A stretch of 64,000 bases of DNA from the NCBI RefSeq assembly GCF_002750975.1, contig NZ_PEJS01000001.1:3162001-3226000 (forward strand). Reading direction: 5' to 3'. Origin of the DNA: Stenotrophomonas indicatrix (GTDB taxonomy: Bacteria; Pseudomonadota; Gammaproteobacteria; Xanthomonadales; Xanthomonadaceae). The position numbers and the translations under genes were made by a program. This document shows positions 50,908-61,762 of this stretch, piece after piece. The notes beneath the pieces are model-generated. The model made no database searches. It saw only the letters and a list, made by a program, of their open reading frames with translations, and had not been told where the DNA came from. Each line of letters starts with the position of its first letter. The stretch's first letter is position 1.

Positions 50908-52374
50908 TTACAGGTCGCCCAGACCGCTGGCGCGGCCGTCTTCGCCCACTTCCAGCAGGCGCAGGGTATTGGTCGCGCCGTGGGTTTCCATGTGCTCACC
51001 GCTGGTGAACACCACACGGTCGCCGGCCTGCAGCATGCCGCCCTCCACCAGCAGGCGGATGCTGCCGCGTGCGGCTTCGCGCGGGGTGAAGCCCCGGCTG
51101 TCGAAGTTGATCGGGAACACATCGCGCATCAGCGCCATCTGCCGGCGGGCGCCGTCGTGGCGGGTGACCGCGAACACCGGTGCCGAGGCACGGAATCGCG
51201 ACAGGTAGCGCGCGGTGCCACCGGATTCGGTCATCGCCACGATCGCGCGCACGCCCACGTGCTGGGACAGGAACATGGTGGCCATGGCAATGGCCTGGTC
51301 GGCACGTTCCAGGTTGCGCGGCGAAGCGCCGAAGTCGGTCTCGGTCTGGAACTGGCGCTCGGCGCCCAGGCAGATGCGCGCCATCGCTTCGACCGCCTTG
51401 ACCGGATACGCACCGGCGGCGGTTTCGGCCGACAGCATCACCGCATCGGTACCGTCGATGACCGAGTTGGCCACGTCCAGCACTTCGGCACGGGTCGGGA
51501 TCGGGCTTTCGACCATCGACTGCAGCATCTGGGTAGCGGTGATCACCACCTTGTTCTGCGCCAGCGAGGCCTTGATGATCTTCTTTTGCAGGCCCGGCAG
51601 TTCGGCATCGCCGATTTCCACGCCCAGGTCGCCACGCGCCACCATCACCACGTCACTGGCGTCGACGATCTCTTCCAGGTTCTCGATGGCCTCGGTGCGC
51701 TCGATCTTGGACACCAGCGCGGCGTAGCAGCCGTGCGATTCGGCGATCTCGCGCGCATCGTTCATGTCCTGCGCATTGCGGCAGAACGATACGGCGATGA
51801 AATCCACGCCGATCTTGGCGACGATGCCGATCAGTTCCTTGTCGCGCTCGGTCAGCGCGCCCAGCGACAGGCCACCGCCCTGCTTGTTCAGGCCCTTGCG
51901 ATCGGACAACGGACCGTCGTTGAGCACGGTGTTGATGATGCGCTCGCCCTGCACTTCCACCACCTGCAGCTGCATCAGGCCATCGTCGAGCAGCAGCACG
52001 TCACCGGCGGTCACGTCCTGCGGCAGGCCGAGGTAGCTCACGCCCACCTGGGTGGCATCGCCGGGGCCGGCATCGGTGCTGGCGATCAGGTCGAAGCGGT
52101 CACCGGCCTTGAGATGCACCTTGCCCTCGGCGAAGCGCTCGATGCGGATCTTCGGGCCCGGCAGGTCTGCCAGGATGCCCACTTCCACACCCACGCGCTG
52201 CGCGGCGGCGCGCACATCGGCGGCACGCTTGGCCTGGCCGGACGGGTCACCGTGGCTGAAGTTGAGGCGCACCACGTTGACGCCGGCGCGGAACAGATCC
52301 TCCAGCACGCCCGGCGGATCGGTAGCCGGACCGAGGGTGGCAAGGATCTTGGTGCGACGCTGACGCTCGAACAT
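50908..52374 (-). CDS. pyk: Pyruvate kinase
   Basis: Converts phosphoenolpyruvate and ADP to pyruvate and ATP. The 488-aa protein has RRTKILATLGPATDPP at the N-terminus, VRLNFSHGDP, substrate loop MVARGDLGVEIG, KVVITATQMLQSM, and the C-terminal regulatory domain (FAVTRHDGARRQM). It is leftward, between the HAD phosphatase and aldolase genes, each with its own gap, so it is probably a separate transcript within the cluster. Confidence 0.97.
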   Translation of the reverse strand: MFERQRRTKILATLGPATDPPGVLEDLFRAGVNVVRLNFSHGDPSGQAKRAADVRAAAQRVGVEVGILADLPGPKIRIERFAEGKVHLKAGDRFDLIASTDAGPGDATQVGVSYLGLPQDVTAGDVLLLDDGLMQLQVVEVQGERIINTVLNDGPLSDRKGLNKQGGGLSLGALTERDKELIGIVAKIGVDFIAVSFCRNAQDMNDAREIAESHGCYAALVSKIERTEAIENLEEIVDASDVVMVARGDLGVEIGDAELPGLQKKIIKASLAQNKVVITATQMLQSMVESPIPTRAEVLDVANSVIDGTDAVMLSAETAAGAYPVKAVEAMARICLGAERQFQTETDFGASPRNLERADQAIAMATMFLSQHVGVRAIVAMTESGGTARYLSRFRASAPVFAVTRHDGARRQMALMRDVFPINFDSRGFTPREAARGSIRLLVEGGMLQAGDRVVFTSGEHMETHGATNTLRLLEVGEDGRASGLGDL

Positions 52375-52554
52375 GATGGATGGGCCTCTCCCGTTAAAGG
52401 ACGGAAATTAGCACATCCTTCACGTCCCATGTATACGGTTACAGCCTTGTGCTGCCTGACTCTGCGGACATCGCATGGACATGTTCCGGACATACGCTGG
52501 TCGATGGCAGCCGAAACGCCGCCGGGCAAGGCCCGGCGCGCGGCATCGTCCAAC

Positions 52555-53223
52555 TCAGGCGAGCAAGGCCAGCAGCTGCGCCGGATCACGGGCCAGCTGC
52601 CCGGCACCGGCCTCGGTCAGCTCCTGCTCGCCACCAAAGCCCCACAGCACGCCCACACTGCGCAGCCCGTGGTGACGGGCGCCCTCGATGTCCATGCGGC
52701 GGTCGCCGATCATCCAGCAGCGTTCCGGCGCCAGCTGCAGGCGATGCAGCGCCTCGCCCACCAGCTGCGGCTTGCTGCTGCGCGAGCCATCCGGGGTTGA
52801 ACCGATCACGTCCTCGAACAGGCCACCGAACGGCAGATGCTCGACGATGCGGCGGGCATGCGGCTCGTTCTTGGCGGTGACCACCGCAAGACGATGGCCG
52901 CGTGCGTGCAGCGCGCGTACCACCGCTTCGATGTCCGGGTAGATCGTATGCTCGCGCCAGCCTTCCACGTCGAAACGCTCGCGATAGAAGGCCACGGCCT
53001 GCTCCACCCGCTCGGGCTCACCGAACAACGGCGCGAACGTGGTGCGCAGCGATGGGCCGATCCAGCCCAGCAGCGTTTCCTGCGGCGGCACCGGGTAATC
53101 CATCTTCTGCAGCGCATAGGCGATGCAGGTGGTGATGCCCACTTCCGAATCGATCAGCGTGCCGTCCATGTCGAAGAAGAGCGTTGCACGCTCTTCTCCG
53201 TCCACCCGCGGATCGACGCTCAT
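52555..53223 (-). CDS. HAD-family phosphatase, phosphoglycolate-phosphatase-like
   Basis: 222-aa haloacid-dehalogenase-fold phosphatase. Motif [15 protein letters not shown], motif II with [11 protein letters not shown], motif [14 protein letters not shown] (Lys), motif [16 protein letters not shown]. The cap between motifs I and II is of the C1 type, as in Gph. Its start overlaps the pgk stop (ATGA), so it is cotranslated with phosphoglycerate kinase. Removal of phosphoglycolate or another toxic side product of glycolysis is a reasonable inference. Confidence 0.9.
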   Translation of the reverse strand: MSVDPRVDGEERATLFFDMDGTLIDSEVGITTCIAYALQKMDYPVPPQETLLGWIGPSLRTTFAPLFGEPERVEQAVAFYRERFDVEGWREHTIYPDIEAVVRALHARGHRLAVVTAKNEPHARRIVEHLPFGGLFEDVIGSTPDGSRSSKPQLVGEALHRLQLAPERCWMIGDRRMDIEGARHHGLRSVGVLWGFGGEQELTEAGAGQLARDPAQLLALLA

Positions 53224-54395
53224 GCGCCGCGCGCGGCCAGGGCAGCCACTGCCGGCAGCGTCTTGCCTTCCAGGAATTCCAGGAACGCGCCGCCACCGGT
53301 GGAGATGTAGCTGACCTGCTGGGCGATATCGAACTTGTCGACCGCGGCCAGGGTATCGCCACCACCGGCGATGGAGAACGCCGGCGAGCTGGCGATGGCG
53401 CGGGCCAGCGCTTCGGTGCCCTTGCTGAAGGCTTCGAACTCGAACACGCCGACCGGGCCGTTCCAGACCACGGTGCCGGCCTTGGCGATCAGCTGTGCGT
53501 ACTGCGCGGCCGTCTGCGGGCCGATATCCAGGATCAGGTCATCTTCGGCCACCGCATCGACGGCCTTCACTTCGGCAGCCGCGTCGGGCAGGAACTGCTT
53601 GGCGGTGACCACGTCCATCGGCAGCGGGATGTCCGCACCCCGCGCCTTGGCGTCGGCCACGATCTTCCGGGCGGTATCCAGCAGGTCCGGCTCGTACAGC
53701 GACTTGCCGACCTTGTAGCCGGCCGCCGCGATGAAGGTGTTGGCGATGCCACCACCGACGATCAGCTGGTCGACCTTGCCGACCAGGTTGGCCAGCAGTT
53801 CCAGCTTGGTGCTGACCTTGCTGCCGGCGACGATGGCCAGCAGCGGCTTGGCCGGCGCATCCAGGGCCTTGGCCAGCGCATCCAGCTCGGCCATCAGCAG
53901 CGGGCCACCAGCAGCGACCGGGGCGAAACGGATCACGCCATGGGTGGACGCCTGCGCACGGTGCGCGGTACCGAACGCATCCATCACGAACACATCGCAG
54001 AGAGCGGCGTACTTCTTCGACAGGGCTTCATCGTCCTTGCCTTCGCCAACGTTCATGCGGCAGTTTTCCAGCAGCACCAGCTGGCCCGGCTGCACGTCGA
54101 CGCCGTCGACCCAGTCACGCACCAGCGGTACTTCGCGGCCCAGCAGCACCGACAGGCGCTCGGCCACCGGCGCCAGCGAATCGGCTTCGCTCCACACGCC
54201 TTCCTTGGGGCGGCCCAGGTGCGAGGTGACCATCACCGCCGCGCCCTGCTCCAGCGCGCGCTTGAGCGTCGGCAGGGAAGCGGTGATGCGCTGTTCGGAG
54301 GTGATGCGGCCATTCTCGATCGGCACGTTCAGATCCTGGCGGATCAGCACGCGCTTGCCGGAGAGGTCGAGGTCGGTCATGCGGACGATGGACAT
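53220..54395 (-). CDS. pgk: Phosphoglycerate kinase
   Basis: Transfers phosphate from 1,3-bisphosphoglycerate to ADP. The 391-aa protein has the N-terminal [14 protein letters not shown], substrate site [28 protein letters not shown], hinge [13 protein letters not shown], and C-terminal [12 protein letters not shown] and [14 protein letters not shown]. The ATG at 54395 has AAAGAG upstream; the Met at 54380 is a less likely start. First gene of the pgk-HAD pair. Confidence 0.97.
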   Translation of the reverse strand: MSIVRMTDLDLSGKRVLIRQDLNVPIENGRITSEQRITASLPTLKRALEQGAAVMVTSHLGRPKEGVWSEADSLAPVAERLSVLLGREVPLVRDWVDGVDVQPGQLVLLENCRMNVGEGKDDEALSKKYAALCDVFVMDAFGTAHRAQASTHGVIRFAPVAAGGPLLMAELDALAKALDAPAKPLLAIVAGSKVSTKLELLANLVGKVDQLIVGGGIANTFIAAAGYKVGKSLYEPDLLDTARKIVADAKARGADIPLPMDVVTAKQFLPDAAAEVKAVDAVAEDDLILDIGPQTAAQYAQLIAKAGTVVWNGPVGVFEFEAFSKGTEALARAIASSPAFSIAGGGDTLAAVDKFDIAQQVSYISTGGGAFLEFLEGKTLPAVAALAARGA

Positions 54396-54476
54396 GGGCA
54401 ACTCTTTGGCTCTGGAGATGGGATGCCGGCGTGCGGCAGACGGTCATTGTATCGGGTGCGGCTGGCGGCCGCGCCG

Positions 54477-54746
54477 CTGCCTGCGGCAGGCTTCGAAGCA
54501 ACGGCAACAGCAACGGCAACGGCCGAAGCACTGGCGCTTCGTTGTGCTGTGGGTGGGCCGGGGCGGTGTGGGCCCGCGGCGGACGCCGTGAATCCCCAGA
54601 CCGGCCCAGCCGCTGGCGGCTGTGCGTTCGGGCGCTTGCGAAGCAGTGCTTCGCAATCAAAGCGCCCTCACCCCTGGAGGCTCGGGCGCGCCATCCATGG
54701 CGCTTACGCCCCCGCGACCCCACACCACCCCGGCCTCGACAGGTTC
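54477..54746. repeat. Nested-hairpin composite element C1
   Basis: Head CTGCC-TGC-GGCAG (54477-54489), hexamers at about 54498-54523, arm 1 54560-54582, core from ACGCCGTGAA at 54583, the 77-bp module shared with element A (54601-54677), inner hairpin GCGCC-ATCCAT-GGCGC (54688-54703), arm 2 54709-54731. Arms match at about 19 of 23 bases, the least perfect copy. CTCGACAGGTT follows. Confidence 0.75.
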
Positions 54747-54810
54747 ATGAGGCGGAGCGGACGGCAAAGGCAAAAGCAAAGGCGGTTTCTGGGGTCGGAT
54801 GAAGAAAGAA

Positions 54811-54851
54811 GGGGTCGGAGCCGTTTTCCTGCGGAAAACGGCTCCGACCCC
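54811..54851. repeat. Perfect 19-bp hairpin of the GGGGTCGGA family
   Basis: GGGGTCGGAGCCGTTTTCC (54811-54829) and its exact complement (54833-54851) are separated by TGC. The arms begin with the motif seen at 42025 and 50833. The lone GGGGTCGGAT at 54791 is a half-copy. Confidence 0.85.
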
Positions 54852-54922
54852 GATGGCCGTGGAGCGAAGCGACCCGCTTTGGCTCCTGCTCTTCTTTTTT
54901 CTCTTCCGTGGGTGGACGCACA

Positions 54923-55040
54923 CGGAAATTGTCAGAGGCCGGGCGGGTGGGCTGGGCAGGGGTGTCAGCCGCATGGATGCGGCTGCCAAGCCTACAAGGA
55001 CGTACTTGCGGCGTCCCCTGCACAGCCCACCCGCCCGGCC
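54923..55040. repeat. Nested-hairpin composite element C2 (minus orientation)
   Basis: Arms 54937-54962 and 55015-55040 match at 25 of 26 bases. On the minus strand the core begins ACGCCGCAAG, contains CAAG-TACGTC-CTTG (54995-55008) and AGCCGC-ATCCAT-GCGGCT (54967-54984), and is followed past the arm by TCTGACAATTTCCG. No hexamer tract is seen beside it. Confidence 0.8.
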
Positions 55041-55102
55041 AAACCACGGCTTCTGCTCTCAACGACCGGCCACCCACGAGGGGCTGCGCCGTTCGCTGCA
55101 AA

Positions 55103-56479
55103 CTACGCCGAAGGCGACGGCTTCTGCTTCAGCAGGCTCAACGCCAGTCCACCCACAACCAGCACGCCCAGCCCCAGCAACGCCCACAGCAACCACGCCT
55201 TCCAATCGTGCTGCGGCTTCAGCGCTGCGTCACCGGCGAGCGTCTCCGGACTGCCCTCCAAGCGTGCCAGCGTCGGCTGCCACGACGGATCATTGCGCTG
55301 CCGCAGTTCCTCGATCAGCACCGTGATCGGCGCCTCCGCGCGGCGCGCGGTCGTACTGCCCACGGCCAGCGCGTAGGGCGCTGCGCCCTGGCTGAGGAAC
55401 ACCATCACCTCCGGTTGATAGCCCAAGCGCAGGGTCGGGGCGCTGGTGGTCTCCACCGGGCTCGCGACCAGCTTCCAGTAACGGTCGCGGTACATGCCGC
55501 CCAACGGCTGGGCCGCCGATTGCTGGCGCTGGCCCGGTGCCCCCTGCTGCAGCTGATAGGCGATCCAGGGCGCGCTGCGGCGCTGCCATTCGGCGCTTTC
55601 GTCGTCGCGGCTGAACAGGGTCCACTGCACCAGGCTGTTGTCGGTGCTGGCCACGTCGGCGCGGGTCACCGGGAATCGACCATCCAGTTCAAAGGTGAAT
55701 TCCCCCTTGCCCTGCGCGGTCGGTGTCAGCGACAGCCACTCCCAGGGCACCGTTGCCGGTGCCGGCGGCAGTTCGGCCAATACACTGCGCAGCTCCGGCA
55801 GGCGCGCCTCGCCCTGCGGCAGGATCCGCAGGTAGCGCACATTGCTGTCGACCTGCAGGCGTCGCTGCAGCAGGCGCTTGCCCGCACGCTGCAGGTCCAC
55901 CAAGGGGACATCACGGGCGATCGACTGCCAGCGCTGCAGATCATCGCTGGCGTCAAGCTGTACCTGCGCCTGCAGCGGCTGGCCACTTTCGGCCCAGTCC
56001 AGCACCAGCGCTGCCAGCGGCTGCTGGCCGAGCACGCTGGCATCGATCAACCAGCCGCCCTGCCCGTTCGCCACCGCACCACCACCAAGCCTGGCCTCGA
56101 CCCGGCGCACACGGCCGTCGGTATCGCGCTCGGTCAGCAGCTGCAGGTCGTTGCGCTGGGCCTCGGCCAGCGGTGGCAGCGCGAACCACGGCAGTTCGCG
56201 CTGCACCGGCGGCTGCGCCAACGGCTGGTCCGGCGCCAGCAGCGCCGATGGCAATGCCTGGCCGGCAGCGTTGAACACCTGCAGATCGCCGAGATCAGCG
56301 GCGCCTGCGCGGCGGTAGATCGCCGGCTCCAGCACCACGCGATAGGCACCGGACTGCGCGCTGGACAGGCTCAGCGGCCACTGTTCGGCGTACTGCGCGC
56401 GGTAGTCCGTGGCCTGCGCGGCAACCGCACCGGCCACGCCGAACAAGACCGGCAGCAACGCTCGGCTCCACTTCCTCAT
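55103..56479 (-). CDS. DUF3999 family protein
   Basis: 458-aa envelope protein: signal peptide (LFGVAGAVAAQA), a large periplasmic region of beta-rich repeats, and one C-terminal membrane helix (AWLLWALLGLGVLVVGGLAL) with a short basic tail. DUF3999 has no known function. Its ATG at 56479 overlaps the stop of the upstream DUF2339 gene (ATGA) and has GGAGG upstream. The pair is commonly found together, which suggests a shared membrane complex. Confidence 0.9.
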   Translation of the reverse strand: MRKWSRALLPVLFGVAGAVAAQATDYRAQYAEQWPLSLSSAQSGAYRVVLEPAIYRRAGAADLGDLQVFNAAGQALPSALLAPDQPLAQPPVQRELPWFALPPLAEAQRNDLQLLTERDTDGRVRRVEARLGGGAVANGQGGWLIDASVLGQQPLAALVLDWAESGQPLQAQVQLDASDDLQRWQSIARDVPLVDLQRAGKRLLQRRLQVDSNVRYLRILPQGEARLPELRSVLAELPPAPATVPWEWLSLTPTAQGKGEFTFELDGRFPVTRADVASTDNSLVQWTLFSRDDESAEWQRRSAPWIAYQLQQGAPGQRQQSAAQPLGGMYRDRYWKLVASPVETTSAPTLRLGYQPEVMVFLSQGAAPYALAVGSTTARRAEAPITVLIEELRQRNDPSWQPTLARLEGSPETLAGDAALKPQHDWKAWLLWALLGLGVLVVGGLALSLLKQKPSPSA

Positions 56480-59160
56480 TGGTTTTCCTCCACGGTTGGC
56501 GGCGCGCTCGGCGGCGCGGGCGCCAGATAGCCCACCACGGTGCACAGCAGGCCGTAGGCGATGAACGATGCGATTCCCAGCAGGTTGCCCAGATGCTGGC
56601 GGTCGATCAGCACCAGCTTGGCCAGCACCACGGCCATCAACACGGCACCGACCATCCACAGTACACGCTGGCCGCGACGCGAGCCCCACACCCAGGCGAT
56701 CACGCCCAGTACGCTCCACAACACGGTCAGGCTGGTCTGGGCCAGGCTGAAGCGGGCCATCGTCGGATCCCAGACCACACCGCCCCAATGATGCACGCCG
56801 TGCAGCACGGTGCTGGTCAACGCGATGAAACCGGCCACGGCCAGCACCGGCACACGCAACCGCTGCAGCTGCGCCGGTCCCTGCGGGTCATACAGCCAGC
56901 GCGCGATCAGCAGCAGGCTGACCCACTGTGCAAGCTCGGCAGGATTGAGCAGCGGCAACCACGGCAACGGCGTGGCGTCGCCCGCCAGGGTCAGGCCGAA
57001 CAACCAGGCCAGCGCCAGCAGCGCGAAAATCACACACTGCAGCGGCAGGCGCACCGGGTCAAACGCAGCACCCAGCGGCCAGCGCAGCACGTTCCAGCGC
57101 CACAGCGACAGCGCCGCCAGCAGCAGCCACGGCAACGTGACCAGCAATGCCGTCCAGCCCTGCGCCAGGCGCGCGTCGCCGCCGCCCCACAGGGCCAGCA
57201 GCGAAAGCAGCGACGGCCACAGCAGCCACCACAGGAACTGCGCGATACGGGCCACGCCGCCGCTGCCCTGGCGCAGGCACAGCAGGCTGCGCACGCCGAG
57301 CACGGCGAACACTGCCCATGCCAATGCGCCGTAGCCGGCAAACGGCTGCTGGTGGGCATCGCTCTGCAGCAGGGCCAGCGGGAAGCCGGCGGCCAGCATC
57401 GCCAACGCGGTCACGCCCAGCGCACGTGCCGGCATGCGGCGCTGCACCTCCGAGGTCAGCCAGGCGGTGACGGCGGCCAGCACCAACACCGCGTCGGCCT
57501 GCGCCGAATGCTGGAAGAAGCGGCCGATTTCATGCACCAAACCGCCCAACCACCACAGCAGGCCCCACAGGTAGTACGCCAGGGCGATGTCATGGCGCTG
57601 CCTGCGCTGATAGCTCCACGCCGCCGCGAAACCCGCCACGGCCAGCAGCAGTGCGCCGATCGCGGTCGGGTTGAGCAGGAAACGCTGGTCCTGGTGCCAA
57701 TGGTCGGCGCCCACCACGAATGCGAATGCGGCGGCGAGCTGCAGCAGCGCACCGGTCACCTGCGGCAACCAGCGCTTCTGGCGCAACCCCAGCCACGCCA
57801 GGCCGGCACCTTCCAGCGCGAACACCGCACCGGTGGCCCGCGCCGACAATGCCAGCGGCACCGCCAGCGTCGCAAAGCCCACGGCCAGTACCGCATGCGA
57901 CTGCGCCAGCACCGTGTACGACGCGCGTGCGATCAGGGCCCGTGCCAGCAGCGCATAGATCGCTGCCAGGCCCAGCGCGCACAGGGCCAGCTTCATCGGT
58001 TGTTCGTGCAGCATGCCGGCCTGCAACGAGAAGGCGATCAGCGGCGTGCCGAACACCAGGCTGCCGTCGACCAGATCGCGACGCCCGGCCGGCTGCCGGC
58101 GCGCATACAACAACGGAATCAGCAGATAGAAGACGAAGAACAGCAGCAGGAACGGTTCGGTACTGGCGAACTTGGCCGCGTCGTACTGCAGCACGCCCCA
58201 GAAGGTGCCGATGCCGAAGGTGAACGCGAAACCCAGCAGGTTCAGCACACGCCACGGGCGGTACCAGGCAATGGCGAAAATGCCCGCGTTGAGCACGGCG
58301 TAGTAGCTGAACAGCCCGACGTGGTTGCCACTGCCGGTGGACAGCCACAGCGGCGCCATGAAGCCGGCCAGGATGCCCAGCACTGCCAACGTCCTCGAGT
58401 TCTGCACGACCGCCAGCACGCACAGCCCCGCCACCAGCGCGATCGAGCTGGCAAAAGCGAAGCCGGGCGCGAGCAGATCGAAACGCTTGAAGGCAGCGAA
58501 GATGGTCAGCAGCAGTACGCCGATGGCGCCCCCCTGCAGGGCCAGCGCGAACATCCGCCGGCGCTCGCGCTGGTGCCAGCCGAAGGCCAGCAGGCCCAGC
58601 GCACCGACGGTGATGCCCGCCAGCCGCAGCTCGACCGGCACCACCAGCCAGCCCTGGTCGCTGACGTACTTGAGCAGCGCAGCAACGCCGGCCAACAGCA
58701 CCAGCATGCCGATCTTCACCGGCACATTGCCTTGGGTGAACCAGTGTTTGACCGCACCGATCGCGCGCTCGACCAGGTTCGGCAGGGCCGGTTCCGCTGG
58801 CAAGGGCGGCAATGTGGGCTCAGGTGGCAACGGCGGTGGCGGCGACGGACGCGCGGGTTGGACCGGTGGCGGCAGGTCCTCGCGGGCGGCAACCGGCGGC
58901 GGGGCCGTGGCCGCCGTGGGCCGCAGGAACGAGGGCTCGCTGCCGGGTTCGCGCGATGCCGCAGGCGCGCGCGGCGGCGCGGCCACTGCCGTGGGCGCAC
59001 GGCCAAGCGTCTCTGCCGAAGTGGGCGCGACCTGCACGCTCTGTGCGGCCTCCAGCGCGGCGACCCGCCGGCGCAGGCCGGCAATCATCACCAGCGCCAC
59101 CACCAGCAGCAGCGGTATCGCCAGCAGGACCAGTACTGCCAGGACCAAGAGTGCTTCCAT
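56476..59160 (-). CDS. DUF2339 family polytopic membrane protein
   Basis: 894 aa. One N-terminal helix, a coiled-coil and Pro-rich linker (about residues 30-130: PPPVQPARPSPPPPLPPEP), then more than 20 hydrophobic helices to the C-terminus. The family signature near EQPMK/QRFLLNPTAIG and the sheer helix count identify DUF2339. No catalytic motif is seen. The ATG at 59160 has GGAAGG upstream. It forms an operon with DUF3999 and lies inside the glycolysis cluster, between gap and pgk. Confidence 0.88.
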   Translation of the reverse strand: MEALLVLAVLVLLAIPLLLVVALVMIAGLRRRVAALEAAQSVQVAPTSAETLGRAPTAVAAPPRAPAASREPGSEPSFLRPTAATAPPPVAAREDLPPPVQPARPSPPPPLPPEPTLPPLPAEPALPNLVERAIGAVKHWFTQGNVPVKIGMLVLLAGVAALLKYVSDQGWLVVPVELRLAGITVGALGLLAFGWHQRERRRMFALALQGGAIGVLLLTIFAAFKRFDLLAPGFAFASSIALVAGLCVLAVVQNSRTLAVLGILAGFMAPLWLSTGSGNHVGLFSYYAVLNAGIFAIAWYRPWRVLNLLGFAFTFGIGTFWGVLQYDAAKFASTEPFLLLFFVFYLLIPLLYARRQPAGRRDLVDGSLVFGTPLIAFSLQAGMLHEQPMKLALCALGLAAIYALLARALIARASYTVLAQSHAVLAVGFATLAVPLALSARATGAVFALEGAGLAWLGLRQKRWLPQVTGALLQLAAAFAFVVGADHWHQDQRFLLNPTAIGALLLAVAGFAAAWSYQRRQRHDIALAYYLWGLLWWLGGLVHEIGRFFQHSAQADAVLVLAAVTAWLTSEVQRRMPARALGVTALAMLAAGFPLALLQSDAHQQPFAGYGALAWAVFAVLGVRSLLCLRQGSGGVARIAQFLWWLLWPSLLSLLALWGGGDARLAQGWTALLVTLPWLLLAALSLWRWNVLRWPLGAAFDPVRLPLQCVIFALLALAWLFGLTLAGDATPLPWLPLLNPAELAQWVSLLLIARWLYDPQGPAQLQRLRVPVLAVAGFIALTSTVLHGVHHWGGVVWDPTMARFSLAQTSLTVLWSVLGVIAWVWGSRRGQRVLWMVGAVLMAVVLAKLVLIDRQHLGNLLGIASFIAYGLLCTVVGYLAPAPPSAPPTVEENQ

Positions 59161-59242
59161 TCCTCGCCTTCCAATGCGATCCCGCGCCACGATGGCGGCG
59201 GTCGACGGGCCCATGCTACGTCAGGCCGGGCCCCTTAAACGA

Positions 59243-59267
59243 CGAACCCCGGCCAGGCCGGGGTTCG
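59243..59267 (-). terminator. Hairpin after gap
   Basis: 11-bp stem CGAACCCCGGC / GCCGGGGTTCG with loop CAG, about 20 bp past the gap stop. It lacks a strong T-run, so it may act as an mRNA 3' stabiliser or weak terminator. Confidence 0.6.
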
Positions 59268-59287
59268 CGCGACGATCTTCGCAGGCC

Positions 59288-60425
<1,138 letters not shown>

Positions 60426-60485
60426 AGCGTTAGCGCGGCGTGAGGCCGAGACTGGCCACATCCACCCAGCAACGAGATCACCCCC

Positions 60486-61115
60486 ATGCGCAAGACCTCC
60501 CCCCTGATCGTGGCCAGCCTGGCCGCCGCCCTGTCGTTGGCCGCTGCCCCGGCCATGGCCCAGTCCAAGGGCGACTGGACCCTTTCCGCTGGCGTGCACC
60601 AGGTCGCCCCGAAGTCGAACAACGGCTGGCTGGCCGGCGGCACCCTGAAGGTCGACGTCGACAACGACGTCAAGCCGACCATCACCGGTGAGTACTTCAT
60701 CGCCGACAACCTGGGCATCGAAGTGCTGGCGGCGCTGCCGTTCAAGCACGACATCAACATCAACGGCCTGGGCCGCGTGGGCAGCACCAAGCAGCTGCCG
60801 CCGGTGGTCACCCTGCAGTACCACTTCAACAGCAAGGGCAAGGTGTCGCCGTTCGTGGGCGCCGGCCTGAACTACACGACCTTCTTCAGCGAAGACACCA
60901 CCGGTGCGCTGGCGGGCAGCAAGCTGAAGCTGCAGGATTCGTGGGGCCTGGCCGCGCATGCAGGCATCGACTTTGCGATTGGCGAGAAGGGCGCCCTGCG
61001 CGTGGACATGCGCTGGATCGACATCGACAGCAAGGTGAAGCTGGACGGCGAGAAGATCGGCACGGTCAACATCGATCCGCTGGTCTACGGCGCGTCCTAC
61101 GTCTTCAAGTTCTAA
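60486..61115 (+). CDS. ompW: Outer membrane protein OmpW
   Basis: Small 8-strand beta-barrel porin. The 209-aa protein has a signal peptide (ALSLAAAPAMA) and starts mature QSKGDWTLSAGVHQV. Family motifs are GEYFIADNLGIEVLAALPFKH (quoted in part), GRVGSTKQLPPVVTLQYHF and the C-terminal YGASYVFKF ending in Phe. The FNR box at 60412 suggests induction at low oxygen, as for ompW in enterobacteria. Terminator at 61181. Confidence 0.95.
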   Translation: MRKTSPLIVASLAAALSLAAAPAMAQSKGDWTLSAGVHQVAPKSNNGWLAGGTLKVDVDNDVKPTITGEYFIADNLGIEVLAALPFKHDININGLGRVGSTKQLPPVVTLQYHFNSKGKVSPFVGAGLNYTTFFSEDTTGALAGSKLKLQDSWGLAAHAGIDFAIGEKGALRVDMRWIDIDSKVKLDGEKIGTVNIDPLVYGASYVFKF

Positions 61116-61127
61116 AGGGGTTGATTG

Positions 61128-61344
61128 GCGGGGGCTGCGCCCCCGCTCCCCCGCTACAGGCAAAACCCTCGCAGCATGTTGCCCCGGTATGTGTGTGCCG
61201 GGGCTTTTTTGTTGGGCGCGACGGGCCCAGGTCCCGGTGTGGGTCGAGGCAGGGGAAGGGGCCGGGACACGCCGTAAACCCATCCATGGGGGCTCGATGG
61301 CGCCATCCATGGCGCCAACGGTCCCGTCCCCTTCCCCTGCCTCG
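61128..61344. repeat. Nested-hairpin composite element D1
   Basis: Head GCGGGGGC-TGC-GCCCCCGC (61128-61146). Arm 1 61245-61268, arm 2 61321-61344 (23 of 24 complementary). The 52-bp core 61269-61320 is identical to the core of B2, while the arms share no similarity with B2's arms. The ompW terminator lies between head and arms. Confidence 0.82.
61181..61210 (+). terminator. Rho-independent terminator of ompW
   Basis: Stem GCCCCGG / CCGGGGC with a ten-base loop, then TTTTTT. It is 65 bp past the ompW stop. Confidence 0.88.
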
Positions 61345-61505
61345 CCCTTCCATTTTCCACGCGCGCGCAAGCGCAAGCAGAAGCGGGCAACCGCATTGCG
61401 CAGTTGCCATCGGCTGCATGCGATTGCGGGCTGCAGGATGAGATCCTGCATTTGACTGTGATTCTGCTTTTGTCGTTTGCATCCGCCAACGCGGCCATGT
61501 TGGAT

Positions 61506-61694
61506 GGTGGCTGCAGGGGCAGGCGCTGCGGGACCGTCCGCGGCATGGGCCCAAGGCATGCCTCGGGCGGGTTGGACAGGATGTCCAACCCCGGTCTTGC
61601 CGTATGCGCAGGACAGCGCACACGAGCAAGCCGCGGCCGAGCCTACAGGGACGTACTTGCTGCGTGTCTCGCAGCGCCTGCCCCTGCAGCCACC
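61506..61694. repeat. Nested-hairpin composite element D2 (minus orientation, expanded loop)
   Basis: Arms 61506-61534 and 61666-61694 match at 28 of 29 bases. On the minus strand the core begins ACGCAGCAAG-TACGTC, as in C2, but the small ATCCAT loop is replaced by about 95 bp between CCGCGGC and GCCGCGG. That insert itself contains GTTGGACA-GGA-TGTCCAAC. Confidence 0.72.
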
Positions 61695-61750
61695 TGCCCA
61701 GCGAACAGGAACGCGCCGCTTTCCATCAACCACCCTTCTCCCCCGCTGGC

Positions 61751-61762
61751 TAGAATGAGCGG
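61751..61762 (+). promoter_or_regulatory. Likely -10 of a leaderless nuclease transcript
   Basis: TAGAAT at 61751-61756 lies six bases before the ATG, so transcription would begin at or beside the start codon. No Shine-Dalgarno is present. Confidence 0.45.

Larger units (their letters stand above)
54396..55102. other. 707-bp gene-free gap with elements C1 and C2
   Basis: Between the pgk promoter side and the DUF3999 stop codon. It holds composite element C1, a perfect 19-bp hairpin of the GGGGTCGGA family, and element C2. Short open frames across it are low-complexity translations of these repeats and are not genes. Confidence 0.75.
61116..61762. other. 647-bp gene-free gap with elements D1 and D2
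   Basis: Between ompW and the nuclease gene. It holds the D1 head hairpin, the ompW terminator, D1 arms and core, a short TGCAGGAT-GAG-ATCCTGCA hairpin near 61433-61451, and D2. The nuclease promoter lies at its right end. Confidence 0.75.

Noticed and set aside
54440..55100. Small genes in the pgk-DUF3999 gap
   Set aside because: All short frames are translations of the repeat elements (Arg/Pro/Ala-rich, with the same peptides appearing at 30.3 kb) and lack ribosome-binding sites.
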